From assembly GCA_019828595.1 (NCBI GenBank), contig JAHQRK010000004.1, positions 3,596,001 through 3,660,000 of the forward strand: a DNA stretch of 64,000 bases, written 5' to 3'. Shown here piece by piece: positions 54,471 through 63,613 of this stretch. Positions within the stretch are counted from its first letter, which is position 1; every line of letters starts with the position of its first letter. The translations under genes were made by a program, and so were the position numbers. The notes beneath the pieces were generated by a model. That model worked only from the letters and a program-made list of their open reading frames with translations, did not search any database and had not been told where the DNA came from. This DNA is from Aphanomyces cochlioides (taxonomy: Eukaryota; Oomycota; Saprolegniomycetes; Saprolegniales; Verrucalvaceae).

Positions 54471-55194
54471 CCTATTTTGGTTGTTTCTCCCGACGGCCGT
54501 TGTTCTGGGCGCTCAAGGCGCGGTCGTCGTTGCTTGCTCCGCGCGGGTGGCTTAAGACCCCGTTTCTGACGGCGGCCTTGTATTCAGTTTCCAGCAATGC
54601 ACGAACGCGTGCGAAGTCATTCGTCAGGGTGAGTGAACCCGTCACTTGGTGTGCAACGTGCCGTAGTTCCCACGGCATCATTTGTAGGAGCCTCTCAATA
54701 CTCGTGGTGCTTGTGATGTCGCTGTTCGCCTCGCGTAATCGTCGTAGGACAATTTCATAACGTTCCAAGAATTGAGGTAGCGTTTCTTGTTTCTGATTCC
54801 ATTTCATGCAGTAAAATTCCTCAGACACGTCAAGACGATCAAGGCGCGTCTTGGGCTCGTGGTGATCGGCGAGCGCTTTGTATGCTGCTGCCGCGGTCGT
54901 GGCATTTTCAATTTATTGAAATTGGGAGGGCGCAACGCATTGTATATGAAGCCCCAGTGCCAGTCCATCATTGGTGGCGTCGGCGGCATCGATGGCTTCG
55001 ATAACATCCGTCTCGTCACGTCCAGGTGTACGGAAGTGGGAGGATTTAGAGGATCGCTTTGACAGTGTAGGTTCTACCATTTGCCATAGCCCCTTTGCAA
55101 GCAGGCGTCCTCTCAGATACGTTCTCCATTGGTTCCAGTTGCCTTCTTCAAGAAGCATGATAGGGGTCTTCTGACTCATAAGGCTTGGGCTCAT
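54471..55194 (-). pseudogene. gag: copia element 2 gag
   Basis: It starts at the ATG (55194) within the primer-binding site and reads SLMSQKTPIMLLEEGNWNQW, then RGRLLAKGLWQMVEP, typical of copia gag. A TAA at 54913-54915 interrupts; the same frame continues with EEFYCMKWNQKQETLPQF to a stop at 54472. The zinc knuckle lies in the next frame, so the gag/pol boundary needs a frameshift or is a mutation. Confidence 0.85.
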
Positions 55195-55198
55195 AACC
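55187..55198 (-). promoter_or_regulatory. Primer-binding site of copia element 2 (half initiator tRNA-Met)
   Basis: The plus strand reads GGGCTCATAACC directly against the inner LTR end (TG at 55199). This is the anticodon-arm sequence of eukaryotic initiator tRNA-Met, giving 12 paired bases. The same choice is seen in copia element 1. The ATG in this site starts gag. Confidence 0.8.
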
Positions 55199-55600
55199 TG
55201 CTGGAACGCAAGTTCCTCCAGGCGCAGAGATGAGTCGGTGGCTGTGAGGCCACAAGTATTTTTGAAGAGTGCATTGATGGTTAACACGCATCACGTCTAC
55301 ATGAATGGAGCACATAGCTTCCTGTGCCGACCTTTCTAAGTTGATATACAGTCCGCGCCAAATTCTTAAGGCCACCTGATTTTACCCTATAAGTTTTGAC
55401 CCACTACGAATTTCTGCACGCTGTTTTGATATGATCTTCAGAAAGGTATGGTCAATACGTGATTTGTGTTAAACAGGCGATAAAACGCGTTTAGATATAG
55501 ATACAGCACAAAAGCACGCATTGCGACGACGACACATATAAGGCCTCCCATTTTACATAATGTAAACCATATTAATGTGAGTGAATGTCAAAGACGAATC

Positions 55601-56944
55601 ATGCCGCGAGGGAAACACCTCAGAGACGACGAGCTATGGCGCATCCGCGGGATGAACGAAGCTGCGGTTCCAATGAACGCAATCGCCAAATTGGTTCAAC
55701 GCTCTCGTTGTTGTGTGCAAAATGGACTCAAACCACGTGAAACACGCGACAAACCGGGTCCCAAAGTGGCCATGACTGATGACGAGATTGCGCTTATTGT
55801 CAATGAAGCGGCCAAGGGAGAATGACTGCGAGCCAAATTCATTCATACTTCAAATGCGCTTGCTCAGTGCGCACAATTCAACGCCTGTTGCAAAACATTG
55901 ATTTCCTTGTCTACTGCAAAATGGAGAAGACATTGCCTTTATCGGATGACCACAAGAAACGCAGGTTGGAATGGGCCGAAGAGCAGTTGTTGACGAGCCC
56001 TTGGGATATGGTCGTCTTCTCCGACGAAAAAAAGTTTAACCTTGATGGGCCAGACGGCTACAAGTTTTACTGGCGTGACATTCGACGGCCACCAAGAACA
56101 TTTATTCAACGTCAAAATGGTGGTGGCTCCCTAATGGTTTGGGCGGCGTTTAGCCGTCTTGGAAAGACCGAGTTGGTGTTTTTAGATGGATTGCAAAAGT
56201 CATGCGACTACAGTCATGGCTCGATTTAGTGAACCCTTCAACAATATAAAATATTACAGTTATCGTGTTCCACACGGGTAATGATTATGAAAGGTAATAT
56301 TTCTACTAGCATCGTAGTGCCCATCGAAATGAGCCGTGAAGTTCACAACAACATCCAAAGCATTCAGTGAATTATTCATGACATCAACCAACAACCACCA
56401 AATCTCAGTACCGTTTGGGTCATCTGCAATTCCCTTCGTGTGGCCATCGACGTCTGTGGTGTTCAAACGACTTGAATAAACTCTATATTATTACAACTTG
56501 TTGCATCTGAATGTATATTAATTTTAAAAGTATATTCATTTTCAGTGGGTTCACTAAATCGAGCCATGACTGTACGTCTACACAATTTCGGAGCACTTGC
56601 TTCCATTTGCTCATCGATTGTATGGCATTGATTTCATCTTTCAACAAGACAACGCCCCAATACACCGCTCGAAGGAAACTCTCCTCTTCATGGGAGAACA
56701 AGGGATTCGTTTGCTTGAATGGCCCTCAAGGTCCCCTGATCTCAATCCTATCGAGAATGAATGGTCAATGCTCGCGAGAGAAGTCTACAAGAATGGTCAT
56801 CAATACCAGAACAAGGTTCAACTGAAAGATGCGATTTTGAATGGCTGGAAAGCAATTTCCTTGTCGTACTTGGAGACACTGGTGGCTTCCATGCCAAAAC
56901 GGTGCATTGAAACGATCAAACGTCATGGGGATAAGATAGATTAC
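55601..56944 (+). pseudogene. Tc1 transposase (DD34E), frameshifted and split
   Basis: It starts MPRGKHLRDDELWRI at 55601 with an HTH region and the GRPR-like KPGPKVAM. The frame breaks near 55820 (one base missing) and resumes with TASQIHSYF. First Asp: VVFSDEKKFNLDGPDG. A 362-bp MITE then interrupts at 56211. After it come FIFQQDNAPIH (second Asp) and SPDLNPIENEW (Glu), with 34 residues between them, and the frame ends KRHGDKIDY at 56944-56946. Without the MITE and the indel the product would be about 340 residues, normal for Tc1. Confidence 0.88.
56211..56572. mobile_element. 362-bp MITE nested in the Tc1 transposase
   Basis: The inverted ends are CAGTCATGGCTCGATTTAGT, continuing GAACCC (26 bp, perfect on the other side), and are flanked by TA (56209-56210, 56573-56574). 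It has no transposase. CAGT ends and TA flanks place it in Tc1/mariner, but the termini differ from those of the host Tc1 (CAGTCCGCG), so another transposase mobilised it. Confidence 0.92.
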
Positions 56945-57292
56945 TGACATTCACTCATGCTTATATGGTTTATAATATAGAAAATGATCAGCTTTATATG
57001 TGTCATTGCTGATTTTCGACCTTTTGTGCTTTATCAAAATCAAAACGCGTTTTATCGCTTATTTAGCATAAATCGCGTACAGACAATACCTTTACGAAGA
57101 TCATGTCAAAACAGCACGCAGAAATTCGCAGTGGGTCAAAAGTTGCAGGTCAATAATGGGATGGCCTTAAGAATGTGTCGCGGAGTGTATGTCTTCTCAA
57201 ATTGAATACGCATTGCACACATGCTTCTAGCGGACATGTTGCAAGGAGCACGTAGGCTTGGATCCTCCGAAAGGACCCAACACCTCTCAACA

Positions 57293-57981
57293 AGGGTCGC
57301 TGTAGTTGAGGTAGTGGTGGGCACCAAGCACTTCCTTGATATCCTTTTCCTTGCGGGCCGAGGAAGACAATGCCGTGACTTCTGCACCCAATGCAACAGC
57401 CCATTGAATGCCCAAGTGGCCCAAACCACCAATACCAACGACACCGACCTTCTTGCCAGCTCCAGCTCCGTGGTGCTTGAGGGGCGCGTAGGTTGTGATA
57501 CCAGCGCACATCATCGGCGCAGCGCTTTCCGAGGACAAGCTTCAGGAATTGGGATCACAAACTTGAAATGGCAACGGTAATAATCGGCATAGCCACCTTG
57601 GGTGACGTATCCACCAGCAGTTGTGCCATTGTACGTGTAGAGCGCTCCGTTGTCACACACTTGCTCGTTGCCTTGGTTGCATTGGTTGCAGTTGAGGCAG
57701 CTTCCGCATTGCGCGCCGACACCAACTCGGGCACCGATCGCGTACTTGGTCGTGTCCACTTTGGAGTCGACACGAGTGACGTGGCCGATGATTTCGTGTC
57801 CGACAACCAAGGGGTACTTGACCTTGCCCCATCCTTCCGTGATCGTGTGGAGGTCCGAGCCGCAGATCCCGCAGTGGGTGACCTTGATTTCGACGTCGTA
57901 TTCTTCATCGAATGGCTTGGCTGGGTATTCATGCGGTCGGATGTCAAGGCCGGGCTCAAAGGCGGCTTGGCCGTGGTTCAT
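57293..57981 (-). pseudogene. Zinc alcohol dehydrogenase A, 5' part (frameshifted)
   Basis: It starts MNHGQAAFEPGLDIRPHEY at 57981. Catalytic zinc ligands CGICGSD and GHEIIGH and the structural zinc CGSCLNCNQCNQGNEQVC are present. A one-base deletion near 57535 shifts the frame before SSESAAPMMCAG. The coenzyme loop GIGGLGHLG follows, and the gene is cut at YLNYSDP by the copia LTR. The 3' part is at 50222-50577. Confidence 0.9.
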
Positions 57982-59516
57982 TGTTGGACGCCATGCTGGT
58001 CACTTGGGAAAAAGGAAAATGAAGGAAATCTATGACATGGATAAAGTCATACGATTGGGTCAAATGGGTCAAATGGGCCAAACTGGTTGTATAACAAAAT
58101 TGGGCAAATGTTTGACCAGCTCAGTCAAAGTGCACCTTTGGCATGGACACGTGACGCTTTAGGGAACGTGATCGCTGTTTACTAGAATACGATAATGCTT
58201 GGACAGACTCGGTGGTCTCGCCGAGAGTTTTTCATCCAAGATTCTTCAGAACTGACAGGAAGTCACGAGGTGATCCGTATCCGGATGGTCACAAGACAGT
58301 TTCACATGTCTGTTCAAGGGGCAACTTTTGACGTGGAGTGATCCCGCGACGCTCTGGATTGACTGCAAGGGAAGCCTTTCCTCACTTCCTTGTAAAGGCA
58401 AAAGACAGTGATGGGCATTGTACTTAGCTTGGCAGTCTTGGGACCAAAGAGGCTTCGTGAATAAAAAACAATGGTGTCGAGAGCTATTGTTCCCTGGACT
58501 AGATTGTGGAGAGTGATAGGAAAATGCGTTCACGGAGCAGCTTTGTGGCGACTTTGCACGTGTCTTTATCAATAGTCGATGACCCCTCCATAGAGTTCCA
58601 AAGCGGCGCGGTTTCGTATCTTTTTGTCAAAGTTGTAGCCCGTTGACTGGGACATCCGGAAATGACTTTGATGGGACAATTATTGGGTAGAGTTGGGACA
58701 TAATGCACCTTGAACCTCGGAAGATCGGAATTAAACTCTCAGGCACTCCACTTGGCTTGAGAAAGCTTTCGTTGGACAAGTACAAAAGGCTGAATTACAA
58801 TAACGTCAGCTTCTATCTTGCGCTAAATACGAAAAGTCAATTGCCAAAAACCCAACGAAATATTATTGACCAATTAGAAATCTCTAAATACAGATTGACC
58901 AATCAGCATCGCAAAGTTTGACACGACGTTAACCTAATCCAAATAGATAAAACAGAATTCAAGTCAAAGTGAACAAGATAGTGAATCATTTTCACAAAGC
59001 TGCAAACTCTACTAATTACTACTGTAGTATGGAGAGACTGTGGATTATAACCAAAAGTTCAAAGGGTCCTTTCCAGGAAACAACCAATGTTGAAATCGTT
59101 CATCCTTTGTGCCCAATAGCAGCGAGTCTATCGCCATGAAATAGGCTCAAGGGGCTTTAACCATGCGATATTTACGCTTTTACTTGTCTTCGTGAGAGCA
59201 TCAACATAATTCGTGTCGCTCCTTGTTCCCTTCAAAAGATTGTCAAATAACCTCACACTTCGCAGCGTAATGATTGTGATTCGGAAGGACTTCGTGAGAC
59301 TTCACTTCGGATGATGGGGCTCATTTTTCTAGAAATCGTCGACAACAAACGACAAGATCGTTCCTTTTGTCCACCTGTCGGGATGGTCCTGTCTTGGTGA
59401 TTGGACTGATTAGTATTTCCGCTTGATGACGAAATCGCCAGCCATTCACACACCAATCGCCATGGATTATTCCACCAACTGGCTGAACGACACCCTGGGC
59501 ATTCTTGAATTTTATC
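57982..59516. other. Intergenic between divergent dehydrogenase genes
   Basis: No gene was recognised. A short tandem GGGTCAAAT(G) occurs near 58057-58080. CCAAT/ATTGG pentamers are frequent (58869, 58897). The open frame at 58703-58921 has no supporting feature. Confidence 0.4.
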
Positions 59517-60572
59517 ATGGCTTCCAACGACGTTTACCACGGCCAAGCCGCCTTTGAACCTGGTCTTGATGTCAAGTCTCATGAATACGCCGCCCGTCCT
59601 TTCGATGAAGAATACGGCGTGGAAATCAAGATCACCCATTGCGGCATCTGCGGTTCGGACCTTCACACCATCACCGGCGGATGGCGTCAAATTAAATACC
59701 CCATGGTTGTCGGACATGAAATCATCGGCCATGTTACCCGTGCTGGCTCCAAGGTCGACCCAACCAAGTACGCCATTGGCGCCCGCGTCGGTGTCGGTGC
59801 GCAATGCGGAAGCTGCCTCGACTGCTCGTCCTGCAAGGTCAACCGCGAAAACTTGTGCAGCACCCGCTGGATCGGAACGTACAACGGCACGACCCCTGAA
59901 GGATACATTACGCAAGGTGGTTATGCTGACTACTACCGCTGCCACTACAAGTTTGCCGTGCCTATCCCTGAAGGTTTGAGCTCGGAATCCGCCGCGCCCA
60001 TGATGTGTGCTGGTGTGACGACCTACTCTCCGTTGAAGACCCACGGAGCTGGCCCTGGCAAGAAGGTCGGCGTTGTCGGTATTGGTGGATTGGGCCATTT
60101 GGGTATTCAATGGGCCGTTGCCTTGGGCGCTGAAGTGACTGCGTTGTCCTCTTCCGACAAGAAGGAAAAGGAGTCCAAGGAATTGTTGGGTGCTCACCAC
60201 TACCTCAACTACTCGGACGCTGAAGCTGTCAAGGCCGCCGCCAAGTCGTTTGACATTATTTTGTGCACTTCTTACAGCACCACGACCAACTGGGACATGC
60301 TTTTGGGTCTTGTTGCTACTGAAGGCAAGTTCATCTTGGTGGGTTTGCCTGAAAAGCCCATCTCGCTTGCTGCCTTCTCTGTCGTCCCCCGTCAAATTAC
60401 TTTTGTGGGTTCGATCATCGGCTCACCTGCTCAAATCGAAGAAATGCTTGCCTTCGCCGTTGAAAAGGGCGTCAACTCGATTGTGGAAGTCATGCCCATG
60501 TCTGACGCTGCCGCCGCTTTGCAAAAGGTCCACAACGGCGAAGCTCGCTTCCGCATTGTCCTCAAGAATTAA
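59517..60572 (+). CDS. Zinc alcohol dehydrogenase B (cinnamyl-alcohol dehydrogenase type), intact
   Basis: 351 residues, intronless. A medium-chain dehydrogenase that reduces aldehydes to alcohols. Catalytic zinc: CGICGSD, GHEIIGH, MMCAG. Structural zinc: CGSCLDCSSCKVNRENLC. Nucleotide fold: GIGGLGHLGIQWAVALGAEVTALSSS; the Ser run after the second beta strand is typical of NADPH-using CADs. It ends FRIVLKN. The start MASNDVYHGQAAFEPG is shared with copies A and C. It is transcribed away from copy A and toward copy C, with no lesion. The aldehyde substrate is not known. Confidence 0.93.
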   Translation: MASNDVYHGQAAFEPGLDVKSHEYAARPFDEEYGVEIKITHCGICGSDLHTITGGWRQIKYPMVVGHEIIGHVTRAGSKVDPTKYAIGARVGVGAQCGSCLDCSSCKVNRENLCSTRWIGTYNGTTPEGYITQGGYADYYRCHYKFAVPIPEGLSSESAAPMMCAGVTTYSPLKTHGAGPGKKVGVVGIGGLGHLGIQWAVALGAEVTALSSSDKKEKESKELLGAHHYLNYSDAEAVKAAAKSFDIILCTSYSTTTNWDMLLGLVATEGKFILVGLPEKPISLAAFSVVPRQITFVGSIIGSPAQIEEMLAFAVEKGVNSIVEVMPMSDAAAALQKVHNGEARFRIVLKN

Positions 60573-60803
60573 TTTTGTCAACATAGAATCTGTCTGTCCA
60601 GTTGAAACAATCGTCGTTGTCAGGTGCCTCGGGCCAGTAGCACAGCACAATTATAGGGAACATTGAACTAGAGCAATCATTGATCTCTTGCAAACTTTAC
60701 TTCACATCTATGATGGAGCTATGAAAGCAAAAATTTAAAGTCGTTGGACTATGAGAATGAAGCGAACGAAAATTAACGACAGAGTAAATTTCATGTTTAT
60801 TGT

Positions 60804-61856
60804 TTAGTTCTTGAGGACAATGCGGAAGCGGGCTTGGCCATTGTGGACTTTTTGCAAGCCAACAGCGGCATCAGACATGGGCAAGACTTCGACGATCGAG
60901 TTGACACCCTTTTCAACGGCGAAGGCAAGCATTTCTTCGATTTGAGCAGGTGAGCCGATGATCGAACCCACAAAAGTAATTTGACGGGGGACGACAGAGA
61001 AGGCAGCAAGAGAGATGGGCTTTTCAGGAGCTCCGACCAAGACGAACTTGCCTTCGGTAGCGACGAGGCTCAAGAGCAAATCCCAGTTGGTAGTCGTGCT
61101 GTACGAAGTGCACAAAATAATATCGAAAGTCTTGGCGTAGGCCTTGACGGCTTCAGGGTCGGAGTAGTTGAGGTAGCGGTGAGCACCCAACAATTCCTTG
61201 CATTCCTTTTCCTTCTTGTCGGAGGAAGACAATGCAGTCACTTCAGCGCCCAAGGCAACGGCCCATTGAATACCCAAATGGCCCAATCCACCAATACCGA
61301 CAACGCCGACCTTCTTGCCAGGGCCAGCTCCGTGGGTCTTCAACGGAGAGTAGGTCGTCACACCAGCACACATCATGGGCGCGGCGGATTCCGAGCTCAA
61401 ACCCTCAGGAATGGGCACGACAAACTTGTAGTGGCAGCGGTAGTAGTCAGCATAGCCACCTTGCGTAATGTAGCCTTCGGAGGTCTTGCCGTTGTAAGTT
61501 CCTAGGTTCGAGTCGCACAAGTTTTCGCGGTCGCGACCGCATTGGCTGCAGTCAAGGCAGCTTCCGCATTGCGCACCGACACCGACACGAGCACCAATAG
61601 CGTACTTGGTTGGGTCAACCTTGGAGCCGACACGGGCGACGTGGCCGATGATTTCATGTCCGACAACCATGGGGTACTTGATAGGACCCCAGCCACCGGT
61701 GATGGTGTGAAGATCCGAGCCGCAGATGCCGCAGTGGGTGACCTTGATTTCCACGCCGTATTCTTCATCGAAAGGACGGGCTTCGTACTCGTGGGGCTTG
61801 ACATCGAGGCCAGGTTCAAAAGCGGCTTGTCCGTGGTAGATGTTGTTGGATGCCAT
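60804..61856 (-). CDS. Zinc alcohol dehydrogenase C (cinnamyl-alcohol dehydrogenase type), intact
   Basis: 350 residues from MASNNIYHGQAAFEPG at 61856; an in-frame ATG six codons upstream is less likely because the other copies start here. It has the same zinc ligands and GIGGLGHLG loop as copy B and is nearly identical to it along the sequence. It differs most in the lobe around the structural zinc (CSQCGRDRENLC). It converges with copy B (231 bp apart), so B and C form a tail-to-tail inverted pair. A divergent small gene starts 103 bp upstream and may share its promoter. Confidence 0.93.
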   Translation of the reverse strand: MASNNIYHGQAAFEPGLDVKPHEYEARPFDEEYGVEIKVTHCGICGSDLHTITGGWGPIKYPMVVGHEIIGHVARVGSKVDPTKYAIGARVGVGAQCGSCLDCSQCGRDRENLCDSNLGTYNGKTSEGYITQGGYADYYRCHYKFVVPIPEGLSSESAAPMMCAGVTTYSPLKTHGAGPGKKVGVVGIGGLGHLGIQWAVALGAEVTALSSSDKKEKECKELLGAHRYLNYSDPEAVKAYAKTFDIILCTSYSTTTNWDLLLSLVATEGKFVLVGAPEKPISLAAFSVVPRQITFVGSIIGSPAQIEEMLAFAVEKGVNSIVEVLPMSDAAVGLQKVHNGQARFRIVLKN

Positions 61857-61959
61857 GTTGGATGTTTGAGTCAAAAAGGAAAATGAAGCTCTCGGCGGGG
61901 GGTTTCACGTGGCTGATCAACTGACGACATGATTGCCAATTTTGGCTTTGGACAAATCA

Positions 61960-62583
61960 ATGGATCAGTTCCTGGAATTGGACTTTGCCGCGCTGCCATT
62001 GGAGAACTGGAGCATTTGCCTTTGTCCCAAGGCGACAAAGTTGGACTTTCAAGAGTTGAGAGTGTCTCAAGGGATGCATCCATCCTCATCTTTGTTGAGG
62101 TTGAGTTGGGGAGAATGCCACGGAAGTCCATCGACTTTGGTGGAAACAATGCTCCAATTTGACATGGAAAACTTCGTCATGATATACGAGACGACCGATA
62201 TTCCCACGACCAACAAGTGGCCAAGGCGTGTAGAGGACGACAGTCGGTCGCATGCCGAAGAGTCCAAAGTGCTGGAAATGTTTGCTTCCCACGTTGAAAA
62301 TGGCATACAGAACAAAATTCTCATCACGACAACTTCGAACAAGAAACGCACAGCATGGCGAATGCTGAACATCAAGCAATCAATTGCACTGCCAAGGAGA
62401 ACGCTGAAAAGAGTCAAACATGGCCAATGTCACGGCGATTCGATTGAAATGACTTCAAGATTTTACTATGCGTGGTGGCTCACTCAATTCAACATCGCTC
62501 ATTCAGAAACATGGGTGCAATTTGTGAAACGCTTCTGCTACAGCACGAAGAGCTTGATCAAACGAGAAGCGTCGTTGTCATAA
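61960..62583 (+). CDS. Hypothetical protein, 207 residues
   Basis: Open from ATG 61960 (MDQFLELDFAALPLENW) to TAA 62583. Composition is protein-like, with Trp and Cys in plausible places (WSICLCPKATKLDF, FVMIYETTDIPTTNKW, FYYAWWLTQF). No TM, signal peptide or known domain was recognised. It is divergently transcribed from dehydrogenase C with 103 bp between starts. Confidence 0.5.
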   Translation: MDQFLELDFAALPLENWSICLCPKATKLDFQELRVSQGMHPSSSLLRLSWGECHGSPSTLVETMLQFDMENFVMIYETTDIPTTNKWPRRVEDDSRSHAEESKVLEMFASHVENGIQNKILITTTSNKKRTAWRMLNIKQSIALPRRTLKRVKHGQCHGDSIEMTSRFYYAWWLTQFNIAHSETWVQFVKRFCYSTKSLIKREASLS

Positions 62584-62659
62584 CCACGATGAAGAAAGCT
62601 ATCGATCTACTAAATGAGAATTGACGCTATGCAAATGCTGGAACGAGTCCCAACTCGAT

Positions 62660-63544
62660 TCAGTTCTTGAGCACAATGAGGAAGCGAGCTTGGCCATTGT
62701 CAACCTTTTGCAACGCCGCGGTAGCTTCAGACATGGGCAGCACTTCCACAAGCGAGTTGACGCCCTTCTCCACCGCAAACGACAACATCTCTTCGAATTG
62801 ACTTGGAGATCCAATCAATGAACCCACAAATGAAAGTTGACGCGGCACCAGCGAGAACGACCCATTCGTTTTCGGCTTCTCGGGAGCTCCCAACAACACA
62901 AACGTCCCCAACGTCGCCACAAGACTCAACAAGTCCCAGTTCGTCGTCGGACCATACGACGTGCACAACCGAATGTCAAAGGATTGAGCGTACGCCTTGA
63001 CGGCTTCCGGGTCCGAGTAGTTGAGGTAGTGGTGCGCTCCCAAGAGCTCCTTGCACTCCTTCTCTTTCTTGTCCGACGACGACAAGGCCGTCACGTCGGC
63101 ACCCAACGCCACGGCCCATTGAATACCCAAATGACCCAAACCGCCAATGCCAATCACACCAACCCTCTTGCCGGGACCTGCACCGTAAGTCTTGAGCGGG
63201 TTATATGTCGTGCTGCCGGCACACAACATGGGAGCCGCGCTCTCCAAGCTCAAACCGTCAGGGATGGGAACCACAAACTTGGCATGGCAACGGTAGTAGT
63301 CGGCATACCCGCCTTGCGTCGTGTATCCGTCGGGAGTGACGCCGTTGTAGGTGGGGAGCAACTTTTCACACCACTGCTCACGGTCGCGGCTGCAGTACGA
63401 GCAGTCAAGGCAGCTTCCACATTGACCTCCAACGCCAACGCGTGTGCCGATGGCGTACTTGGTCTTGTCCACCTTGGAGCCCATGCGGGTGACATGGCCG
63501 ACGATCTCATGACCGACCACCAACAGGTACTTGACGGGGCCCCA
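62660..63544 (-). pseudogene. Zinc alcohol dehydrogenase D, 5'-truncated
   Basis: Homology to copies B and C covers WGPVKYLLVVGHE to FLIVLKN (294 residues) without a frameshift. About 60 N-terminal residues are missing, including the catalytic zinc ligand motif CGICGSD. An unrelated open stretch (IIDSSDDDKAFLSS) precedes it in frame back to 63613. Sequence identity to the cluster ends at 63544, exactly where a perfect hairpin begins. It keeps GHEIVGH, the structural zinc cysteines, MLCAG and GIGGLGHLG. It also lacks one residue in the DLLSLV segment compared with copies B and C. Without the first zinc ligand it should be inactive. Confidence 0.85.
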
Positions 63545-63572
63545 GTCAACACGTGAAGATACACGTGTTGAC
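63545..63572. repeat. Perfect 11-bp hairpin at the truncation point of dehydrogenase D
   Basis: GTCAACACGTG, AAGATA, CACGTGTTGAC: two perfect arms of 11 bp around a 6-base loop. Its left edge coincides with the last base of dehydrogenase homology. Confidence 0.9.
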
Positions 63573-63613
63573 GATAAGAATGCCTTGTCGTCATCACTTG
63601 AATCTATTATCAC

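Larger units (their letters stand above)
55349..57187 (+). mobile_element. Tc1-type transposon with ~230-bp inverted repeats, inserted in the copia 5' LTR
   Basis: The outer ends are CAGTCCGCG and CGCGGAGTG, flanked by TA (55347-55348, 57188-57189). Long imperfect inverted repeats (about 230 bp) are visible on both sides, for example AAAACGCGTTTTATCG and TTTTGACCCACT.CGAATTTCTGC.CGCTGTTTTGA on each arm. A DD34E transposase lies inside but is frameshifted and split by a MITE. Confidence 0.9.
50578..57292 (-). mobile_element. Ty1/copia retrotransposon (element 2), both LTRs, with nested DNA transposons
   Basis: In minus orientation: 5' LTR (57292-57190 plus 55346-55199, split by a Tc1 element), primer-binding site (55198-55187), gag (from 55194), pol to about 50940, polypurine tract CACAGGGGAG (about 50832-50841), 3' LTR (50831-50578). 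The LTRs are 254 bp, start TGTTGAGAGG and end CCAACA or CCAGCA. I count about 8-9 differences between them (roughly 3%), so insertion is fairly recent. The coding region now carries a gag stop, a gag/pol frameshift, two pol stops and an RNase H frameshift, so this copy is not autonomous. Confidence 0.93.

Noticed and set aside
55577..55825. Independent small gene at the start of the Tc1 element
   Set aside because: It is the N-terminus of the Tc1 transposase before a one-base frameshift.
59253..60395. 380-codon frame antisense to dehydrogenase B, and similar frames opposite C and D
   Set aside because: Each mirrors a dehydrogenase gene and the three resemble one another only because their sense genes do.
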